This document shows, in pieces, positions 55,540 to 64,000 of a DNA stretch of 64,000 nt; position 1 is the stretch's first letter; each line of letters opens with the position of its first letter. Origin of the DNA: Sphagnum compactum. Taxonomy: Eukaryota; Bryophyta; Sphagnopsida; Sphagnales. The position numbers were made by a program, and so were the translations under genes. The notes under the pieces were generated by a model. It was given only the letters and a program-made list of their open reading frames with translations, made no database searches and had not been told where the DNA came from. The stretch covers positions 10,726,001 through 10,790,000 of the forward strand of contig OZ234500.1 in NCBI GenBank assembly GCA_965153455.1, written 5' to 3'.

Positions 55540-56243
55540 GAAGGATGCTAGTGACACAAACAGGTGAGACATTCAAATCCAGAATTATGTTTCACAACAA
55601 GGGGTACCTGATTGTGTGCAGACACCCTCCACACATACTAGATGTACAGCCACCAAAAGTCAAAGATGCTCACCAGCAAATGATTTCCACAATATTTACC
55701 AATGCAATGCTCCAATTCACAAATCTGGAATGCCTGGGGACCAAACAGGGATGCAACTGTCCCAAACCAGTCACAGGAATCCTTTTCCCTCCCTTCTTTT
55801 GAAGTTCAGGAGGAAGTAGGGTTCGTTTCAGAATTTCCACCATTAGTTTCTCAACCCTACAACCCAGCCACACCCCAATGTGAGATGTCTGCTGTTCGTT
55901 CTAAAGAAATCAGAAAGGAAAGAGGAAGGCCTGGACGTTTCCAGCAGTGTTTGCCACAAAAGCGAAGACTGATGACCACAGATTCTATGTCAAGTCTGTG
56001 CCTTGAAAGTGAGATTGTCACATAAACAGTACTGATATCTGTGGAAATAGCAGGCATATGGCCAGCCTTGCAACACCATCCTGGCCAACTTTATTGCCTT
56101 CAACAAGTGCAATGCAATCAAATCTCTGAAGGACAGCTTCATAATCCCTCTTATGAATGCGGTTTAGGTACCATCTGCTTTGGTTCTACTGGAGTCACAG
56201 GAGAGCTGAACTGTATCCCTGGGGGATGTAGGCTGTTTGGGGT
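55540..56243 (-). pseudogene. Casein kinase 1-like 3' fragment, copy D
   Basis: Matches the CK1 3' flank (as at 27.39-27.97 kb) and part of the last coding exon, still encoding PPGIQFSSPVTPVEPKQMVPKP on the minus strand. Similarity stops abruptly near 56243, in the middle of the last exon, where unrelated sequence begins. Everything upstream in the CK1 sense, including the whole kinase domain, is missing. Position and orientation relative to RNR1 are the same as in the other block. Confidence 0.85.
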
Positions 56244-58617
56244 AGAAAGGGAGGAGCTCAAAGGCTTATGGCATCCTTCCAAGAGAGAATTCCAGAGGCT
56301 GCTAAAATATTTTTCACCTCTTGCAAGTGCATGGGCAAGTGTAGAAGTGCAGCAAACATTAGGGTCCAGAAGGATGAAGAAGCAGATCCACAGCTCCCAG
56401 CCATGTTTTGGAGGAACATGTTGGAATACTGCTGGGATTGCACTTTGGTTTGGTGAACTCTTCAATCACTCAAAAGTCAACAGCTTGCAAGGATCAATTC
56501 TGCAATTGCCTTGCTGTATAATCTATGAGCTTTTTCTCTGAAGGAATAGACCTCACTGCTCCTAAATTGATAGCATACTTTGCAGCATATAGGAGGCCAC
56601 AAATGTATTCCTCAATGTTCAAGTTTTTGCCTTCCTTCCCTGTTTATCGCATTGAAAGGACTATTAAATGTGGATTAACATGTATATGCACATAGAACCA
56701 TAAAGGAATGCAAGTATATATGCTTAAGCCTACAAGAGCAAAGAAGAACCAATGCACAGTTCATAAATGGACTATACATATGCATTGCACCTTACAACCC
56801 TAGGCTAATAAATCTGTGCCATTGCATGGAAAACTCCACAAGAACACTTTGAAGTTAATCATCATGTCATTTCGTGCACAATCAAAAACCAAAATGAGAT
56901 GAATGAGTGTGTTCATAGCCCTATGAGCATCCCTTACAATGTAGAAGACCATCTCTCACCTTCATTCTTCATCATGCATGGCGATGACTAGCTGCTATTT
57001 ACTCCCTACTCACTTCATCCCCTCTCATTGGTGGTTGTAGATAATTTCCCAATAGCGTCAAGCTTCAAGATCGGATCTGGAGACACCTTGGAAAATAAGT
57101 GAAGCAAGACAAGGAAAAACGTCATGAAATCACTAATATCATGATAAAAATTGAGTTCTCCATTCCTATCTTTAAAGTCAACCTGAATAGAATTGAGAGA
57201 TAACCTCATAATAAAGTGATTAAGATTTCTGAACCAACAATACCTCAATGCACAGAAGAAAGAGGAACTCCAATACTGGAAAACACTAGTGTAAATCCAT
57301 TTAAGTATACCTAACACCACATTAGACCTCAGTGCCCACCCTGAAACACCATGAACTTCACTGTCTGCAAGAGGTTAGCTGCAATGTGAGGGCCAAAAGA
57401 TTTTCTCAGGTTCATATGGATACAATACCTGAATTCTTTTTGAGTTCCAACCTCAGTAGAGAGCTTGTGTTTTGCTATTTAAATCAAGTATTGACATCCT
57501 TGCATATGACCTAATGCACTGCTTGAGCTTTCAGGAGGTTGTTTGGAGGTATCCAAGGAAAAATGAATCCAATTCTCAGGTTGCTATACCTGAAGCTCAG
57601 ACATCCACTGCAAGAGAAGACATGAGATATACTTCAACTCTTTTGATTCATGCTTTTCCAAACGATTGACAAGGCCTACAATCAGAAGCTTCATTTTGCT
57701 TCATATTCTGTGTACAATACCCAACAGGGTGCTTGAGGGTAAATAAAGATGACATTCACTCCACCAAAGGTCAATGAATTTGCCTCATCATCATCACTCT
57801 CTCTGATTTCTCACATTGGTTACGAAAACACAACACAATCAATGGAAGAGGCACTAAGAAAGTAAGTGACAGGCTTGCATTAGGGTTCTCATCAAGGAAA
57901 AAGTGGTCAGAGAGATATGCGAAATGGCAGGAGTTGGGGCAGCTTCTCTGTATGATCAAGCATGGAACATGGAGATTGCAGGACTTGCACATAATGAGAG
58001 ATGACACCGATGAAGGGGATCTTGTGGTCAATCATTCAGACCTTGATGCAGATCAGATGCCAGAAAGCTGCAAGGCAGATTTTCTGGAACACTTTGAAGT
58101 CAGAATCATCATGTAATGATGTCCTCTGCAATGCCTGTAAAGATGACAAAAGACTTCGTACTCAAGGTTTGAGAAAATTGAGTCAGTGAGAAGTTTTTCT
58201 GTGAGCACTAGGGTTCCCTTCTGCTGCAAGCACCAAGTGTGGTGCATACACTTCAGTTGTGGAAAATCTCAGAGAGAATTGTTGTTGTTGTTAACTAAGA
58301 CCCAGAGAGCAAGAGAGTAAGAGCAAGACCAGCAGATATCTGTAGTCCTTGAAACAGGACAAGGAACATGCAAACCTGTGAAAGGGACATTCATAAGGGC
58401 TTCACAGAAACCCAGAGAGAAACTGGAATGAAAATGAAAAGAAGCAGAACATTACCTACAATCTGCGGTATTGATATCAAAGGTGAAGAAATAAGGTTTG
58501 CACAGATTTCAGAGAAGCATAACAAATAGAGGGACTGCATCATCCATGGTAAGATGATTCATACTAAATCTCAGACCTGATGTCATTCCAAAGAAGATGC
58601 CCACCTGTATCAGAGAG

Positions 58618-58620
<3 letters not shown>
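56244..58620. other. Intergenic, no gene recognised
   Basis: Open frames up to about 166 codons occur but show no known family or consistent exon pattern. The longest starts inside the CK1 fragment D and runs into unrelated sequence. Confidence 0.5.

Positions 58621-58648
<28 letters not shown>
58621..58648. repeat. (CA)n microsatellite
   Basis: Fourteen CA units in a row, perfect. Confidence 0.95.
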
Positions 58649-58915
58649 TGCAAAAAGAACAGATAATGGCTGCAGTCTTTTATGTTATATGTCTACCTCC
58701 CTTTGTTTCAAGATCATGACCTTTATACAAACATACATCCTTGGAGTCTCCCATGTGAAGACAAGCCTTGCCAAGGACCAGTGAGCAACAGTATACGTAC
58801 ATACTCCATCCTTTGTCTTTGACTCAAACTTAGGTGTGTTTTATAAGAAGCAGGAAATTCAGCCAAAGATTCTGCCCATTGAAAAGCCATATATAAGAGA
58901 AAAGGTTAGCTAAGT

Positions 58916-59634
58916 TCATCTGCGGAAGAAACTAAACAAGCCAGAGCGCTTATGTTTATGAGCTGGAGCTGGTTCAGCAACAGGTTCTTGTGGAGGGAGA
59001 GTTTCAGTCTTAATGGATGTCATCAAGGGAGCATGGTTGCTGCTCATTGACCCACTCGCACTAGGGACTGAGTGGTTTGAAGGATTGTCACTCGATGAAG
59101 GTGGTTTCTTCTCTGAGTTGCTGTTTCAACATGCAATGTCAACAACCCACATCAAATTAATGAAACTTCCAACTCTTCTCTCGTAACATCAACTTCTCTT
59201 CTAGAGATCACAACAACATCATCAATTTGACACATTCATTACATGGAAGAAAAATTACCCACAGCTCAATGTTGAGGAGAGAGAAAGTACAGGCTTGAAG
59301 AAGCTTACAACATCTTGCTAGCTTTGTTGAGTAGCTTGACAACCGTTGGTGGTCTCGGCTGTGCTTCTGCAAAATACTTGCCATCTCGTAGGACTATTGT
59401 GATCTTCTCATTATCAATGAGTTGGTCGGAAGTCAAATCCACAACATTACTGCCATCCGTACCCTTGATAACCCACATTACAAAATATGTGCTGTTTGGA
59501 TCAACATCAATTACAGTAAAACCTCCATCACCATCCAAGGTCTCATCTTTGTTGTAGCGCCCAACAGTAACTTCTTCCCTGATTGTAAGATTCTCCCCTG
59601 TTTCATTAACAAGTTTCACCTGCACCTTCCCCAT
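58916..59634 (-). CDS. Small plant protein of unknown function, two exons
   Basis: Exons 59634-59309 and 59120-58916, 176 aa. Exon 1 read alone would end at a TAA after 109 codons (59305), but a GTAAGC donor just before it and a matching AAACAG acceptor extend the frame with correct phase, so the longer form is preferred. Residues 1-105 are rich in alternating beta-type segments (VQVKLVNETGENLTIREEV, GGFTVIDVDPNSTYFV, KITIVLRDGKYF), suggesting a small beta-sandwich. Residues 110-165 are Ser/Pro-rich and probably disordered. The chain ends in a basic-aromatic motif, KHKRSGLFSFFRR, which may bind membrane or protein. I do not recognise a named family. It lies 185 bp downstream of the three-helix membrane protein gene, on the same strand. 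Confidence 0.75.
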
Positions 59635-59819
59635 GCTTCACAAACCTGCCCTTTCCTTTTTGCTCCCTGATCCCTAATTAGCTCCTTCCCATTCCACCTA
59701 GCCCTGCAACACAGTAATTTGGTAATTTGGTCAGTGTGAAAACACTTCTTCCCATGAGGCATTCGAAGGTGCATCTTGCAAGTCTTCAGAGCATGTTTGC
59801 TGTTAGGTGTAACAAGGGA

Positions 59820-60905
59820 TTACAATATGTAATCTCTTGAGCAAATCCTGAACAATGCAAAGTGCAAAAGATCAAAAGGAAGTTTTGTGTCTGCATTTGG
59901 AGACGAAGTACTCATGCAGCTTGGAATTGAAAATCCCATCAACCTTACCTTGCACAAGATTTTTTTGCAGGAGATGAGGATGACTACCGAAAATCCAAGC
60001 AGGGACAAGAAAAGAACAAAGTTGGAGCTGAAGACCACAGAACACAGTTTCACAAGTGTGCTCTTGAGTGTAAATGGCTGTTTCAATGATGCCCTGCGAA
60101 CCCCAGGTTTATAGTCGGTGGCAAAATCAAATTTCTTTCCCTTCTGCTTGAGGAGTTGGATGTTTCTGGTAAGCACCTAATACAGCAAAGAAAAAACAGA
60201 CACAATCACACATGCTACCAACATCAACATGAGTGTAAGTAGTTGAAAAGCTTCCTCCTCAGGTACTTGCAGGAAATACATTGAGAGTTGGGAAAACAAA
60301 AAAATTAGCATCAAGAAACTCTTTTGACAACAGATGTGACAAAAAGTTTCGTTGCTCTGGTATGATCCTCCATCCCTAGATCATCAACAAGACATTGCTG
60401 CCAACACAACAGAAAAGAGAGTTCAAGGGGCCGAAGGAAGTACCTGAAAGGAGTACTTTTCTTCTTTCAAGTTGTCTTTCACGTCTCGGAAAGCGTCCAA
60501 CTTCTGGTAGACGCCGACGATGGTGACAATGGAAGCAATGAGAGAGAGAGTGAAGGGACTCCACCACTGGCCGCAACCTAAGGCGCTGGCTTGTGCTACT
60601 GCCGTCAACACCACTCCCTGGAACACAATGTAAAAGCCCGCGAGCTGGTAAAGTTCGTTGTTCACCACGAACGTACGCGTCTCCTTGCGCTCTATCTTCT
60701 TGGCAATAGACGCAGCTTGCTCCTCCCAGTTTTTCAGCTGCAATCTCAGAAAAGGATCATTCTCAATCTCCAGAAGAGCATTCAACTCTGCTGTACTGGC
60801 TTGCTGCATCTGAATATGATCACTACTAACGACCACCCCACTGTCAGTACTTACAATTTTGCTATCTACTTCTTGTTGGCCGTTCAAAGTAGTATTGCTA
60901 GACAT
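59820..60905 (-). CDS. Three-helix membrane protein of unknown function, two exons
   Basis: Exons 60905-60444 and 60176-59820, 272 aa; the junction SFQ|VLTRN keeps phase. Residues 1-40 are polar; 41-87 are charged and probably helical or coiled (ENDPFLRLQLKNWEEQAASIAKKIERKE). Hydrophobic segments lie at about 88-110 (LAGFYIVFQGVVLTAVAQASAL), 114-133 (WWSPFTLSLIASIVTIVGVY) and 199-223 (CSVVFSSNFVLFLSLLGFSVVIL). Between TM2 and TM3 is a basic loop with QKGKKFDF. From memory, similar plant proteins share NNELYQL and the Trp-Trp-x-Pro-Phe motif, but none has an assigned function that I can name. No signal peptide is evident. It is probably anchored in an internal or plasma membrane. The tail after TM3 (about 50 residues) is unremarkable. 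Confidence 0.8.
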
Positions 60906-61720
60906 CTGCTACTTACACAACCACCACAATCCAATACTTACTTCTCTGCAATAAAATCCCCTACCGCTTTCAACCACTTCGCACCCGGCCGCTCCTAATA
61001 ATTTCTCAAGAAAAAAATAAAAATATATTGAAACCCTTACAAGATCTATCAACCCTTACTCAGAAAATCACACACGACTCTAGCACGACAGTAGTAGCAG
61101 CTTCTAGCTTTCAAGAACCCACTCTCTAGTTTGACAAAATTTCCTCCAACAGTTGAAGATCACCAATATGCAGCTGGGGCACATAAATCTCCTCCTTCAA
61201 GATCAAAGGCTTGTAACAAGCTGCAGGGTCGACGTATACAAACACATACAAAACACACTTGCACAAAAGTTTAACTCTACTTCAAACATAACCAAACTAG
61301 CAGGTTATATTCGACGAGGACGTTTATCTGACTGCTTAGAATCTCACGGCTAATTTCAAGCTTGGCTCTGTGCACATACTTTCTCAAACTTGGGGTGTTG
61401 TAGGCTGATGATCAGAACCTCAAGAGGGAGATGCTGCTTGTGCTTCTCTAGTACACGATCAATAACTTTGCTGATGGTGGTGGTGGTGGTGGTGATGATG
61501 ATATATAGCCCTGCTTGCTTGCTTGTGAATCGGTGATGATGACAACAGGGCCGATGAGAGAGTTGAGGAAGAGAGGAGCGAAGGTGCAAGGGATCCTCCG
61601 ACGAGGAGGGAGGGGAGCAAGCGAGAGAGCGCGTGAATCAAATCTGTTGCGCCGAAGCAAACCCCAGAAAAAAACAAAAGGTCTGATACAACACGCTATC
61701 TTCTGGGTCACTTTTTTGAC
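60906..61720 (-). promoter_or_regulatory. Upstream region of the membrane protein gene, with trinucleotide repeat
   Basis: The flank includes a (TGG)n/(TGA)n repeat at about 61475-61503 and a purine-rich GC patch at 61540-61640 (plus strand). Either may be in the 5' leader. The histidine-rich frames seen here are products of the repeat. No transcription start assigned. Confidence 0.4.
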
Positions 61721-64000
61721 TTTTTTACTTACTTCTCAACCACTTTTTCCTCTTACCGCCACTTTAGACACTCCAGAATAATTTTAGACAAACTTGGTTT
61801 TTAGGAGCTAAAATCACCAATATGTAGTGACTAGGTGTTTTATAATCATCTAAAATTAACAAAATTTGTTAAATTTACACTAGAAAATAACATTTATCCC
61901 AAAACAAATCCCAGCTTTTTTGCCTCAAAACTGACAAAAATTGTTGTGAAAAATCACTGATTAGGTGTAGTTGAATTAGCTTAAGACTAGAGTTTTACAA
62001 TATTCTAAGTTCAGTATAATTGAATAAGCTAAAATTGTGAGTTTCGTTGTGTAGGAAGAATGTTGTTCATAGATATTTGTAGAAGCGATTAGTTTTTGAT
62101 ACTAGCATGATAGACATAAATTTGTCAAAGTTTATAAAGAGGTGCTTATTTGTTGGTACAAAGTCTACTTAATGAGCAGCCCAACACCCTCACCGTACCC
62201 TTTCAAGTGGGCATTGAATAAAGTCTTTGAAATTTTTTTTGGATGTGGTGTCACATGAGCTTTCAAGATGATAGGGAGATAAATTTTCATTTACCATCTC
62301 CTTTCAAAAGTGTTCACTTTGCCATGCTAAGGAAGGACAACTCCCTCTCCAAGGTCGAATCTTGGCTACCTTGGACACATTTCTTTCCATACCACTTTCT
62401 TCAGGAAAGTAATTATTTGTAACATATTTTTGGTTACATGTCGAATCCGAGATTGCCTGGTAGCTACATGTGGGATTAATCATTAAGGTTAATTAGTTGT
62501 GAGGGTGCACCCAGATTTTAAGTTGTGCGTGCGCGCTGATTGGCCTGTGTATGAACTGACCCACAACCACTTGCCAACCACTAGCCGTGGCCAGCAATAC
62601 AACCAAATACAAAAGTAGCTATGCCCCCAACTTGCCGAAGCCTTGTGCCAAATGCAAACCACATGCATGGACCTAGTCATTTCTCCTTGGGAATCAGATC
62701 CAATCAATTTGGTTCCGATGACCAAAGTGAAAGTACATCAGCCTTTATTTCTCCGAGGACAGTAAATCAACAGCGGTTGCTTATTGTAAAAAAATATCTA
62801 TCATTACGAGGGAGAATGATGTCCAAATAATATCTTCCCTTGTTAATAAAGAACAAGTTGATCCCAAGTTGCAACAATCAAAAGACGATTTTTTTTTGAG
62901 ATGTGCAAGTGTAACTTGATGTGAATAGTTTGTTATTTATGTAATTATCTAGAGATTAACATTGATTACGTATTAAGTGATGAAATTTAGTAATTCAATA
63001 ATGATTTGATGAAGGAGGGACAGGAAAATTGGGAGGACCACATGACCGCCTTCATTATGCTTAGAAAGCATCCACCTCTAAAGGGAAATAATAAGGGGTG
63101 AAAAGACTTAGTCACAATCCTTTCACAAACTTCACATCATTCTTTGCTTCATAGGTTTTGTACCTAAATGCCTATCCAACCTCCCTTAAGTGCATGGATG
63201 TGGACTAAACTTGAGATCATATGTTTGATTGTGAATTGGAAATTGAAGTACCATAATAGGCACACACTTTCCTTATAGAGAAAAGGCCTTGCCTTAGATT
63301 CTGTATGTGCCTCACTGGATTTGTAGGTCCAACCCTTCTCTCCCAAGAAATCAAACAATCTAGTGAGTTGGATTCTATACTTTACTTTCATTGGATTTTA
63401 TACTTTACTTTCATTGTTATCCGGTGGAAAACTAATTGTGCACCGAGCAAACCAGCAAACCAGATCCATCTCCTTAGTACATGGGAAAATTATGAAAAGC
63501 TAACAATAGATATGTGACAGGATGACAACAATATATGAAATTTTTAAATTTTAACAGCTGTTTCACTCTTTTCATGTTCTATTTTCTTCGGTGACATTTG
63601 CTGTTTACGTCTCCCTCAAGGATTGACTTTGGATCCACGTTTTAAACTTAAGTCCATATTTTGGGTGGAAAATTTCTTTCTCTACAGTTTGACCTAAAAT
63701 CTTGTGCAGTGTCAGCAATGGCTGGGGAGAGGAGGGCGGGGAGGGCGGAGTAGGTGGGTAGTATTAGATCAGCTCCATCAGGTGTAATATAATGGTCTGT
63801 ATTTTATACCTACTATGGATGAAATTCGAGCTTTGAATAGTCATTATATCGGTAAATACGACAAATCTGCTGTGAAACCTGGCACCTATTGGGTGCCAGT
63901 TCCGTGACAAAAACCTGAATACTGGGGATGCTACATGGCCAGTTTTAAGAGTTCACTCCCCCCACAAGTTTGTTGTAAGAGACCCAATTGCCTATTGGCG
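61721..64000. other. Intergenic, no gene seen
   Basis: AT-rich at first, then mixed. No reading frame of known family, no RNA gene and no element ends recognised up to the window edge. Confidence 0.5.

Noticed and set aside
59305-59634. 109-residue single-exon version of the small unknown gene
   Set aside because: A GTAAGC donor 3 bases before the stop and an acceptor at 59120 give a 176-residue product in phase with a sensible C-terminus; the short form may still exist through intron retention.

Overview
The window looks like nuclear DNA of a land plant. It is AT-rich, genes are separated by many kilobases, most genes are split by short GT-AG introns (about 80-700 bp), and the recognisable proteins are plant types: an RPM1-interacting-protein-13-like protein, a plant casein kinase 1-like protein and a plant ribonucleotide reductase large subunit. 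The intronless 829-residue kinase recalls (from memory) kinases common in mosses, liverworts and other seedless plants, so a bryophyte or other seedless plant is my best guess. The species cannot be fixed from the sequence.

Layout. 1-7.3 kb: no clear gene; a tandem pair of about 445-bp Helitron-like units lies at 3469-4357. 7.3-10.15 kb (minus): RIN13-like gene, 4 exons, 525 aa, with a tandem-repeated upstream region (10.3-10.74 kb). 10.8-15.1 kb: AT-rich, then a GC-richer patch with short tandem repeats. 15.1-18.8 kb: decayed casein kinase 1 (CK1) copy A. 19.95-22.44 kb (plus): intronless protein kinase. 23.06-26.37 kb: decayed RNR1 copy. 27.97-32.92 kb (minus): intact CK1 gene, 14 exons, 479 aa. 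33-48 kb: intergenic DNA with microsatellites, two Tourist-like MITEs and an inverted CK1 fragment (C). 48.8-54.1 kb (plus): intact RNR1, 17 exons, 810 aa. 55.5-56.24 kb: CK1 3' fragment (D). 58.9-60.9 kb (minus): two small two-exon genes, a 176-aa protein of unknown function and a 272-aa protein with three membrane segments.

The main structural story is a duplicated two-gene block, RNR1 (plus) tail-to-tail with CK1 (minus). One copy kept CK1 and lost RNR1; the other kept RNR1 and lost CK1; a third CK1 copy lies further upstream. Introns and 3' flanks are shared as well as exons, so these are DNA-level duplications, not retrocopies. Exon-intron models were joined by hand from splice sites, reading phase and family similarity; all intact models close in frame from ATG to stop.
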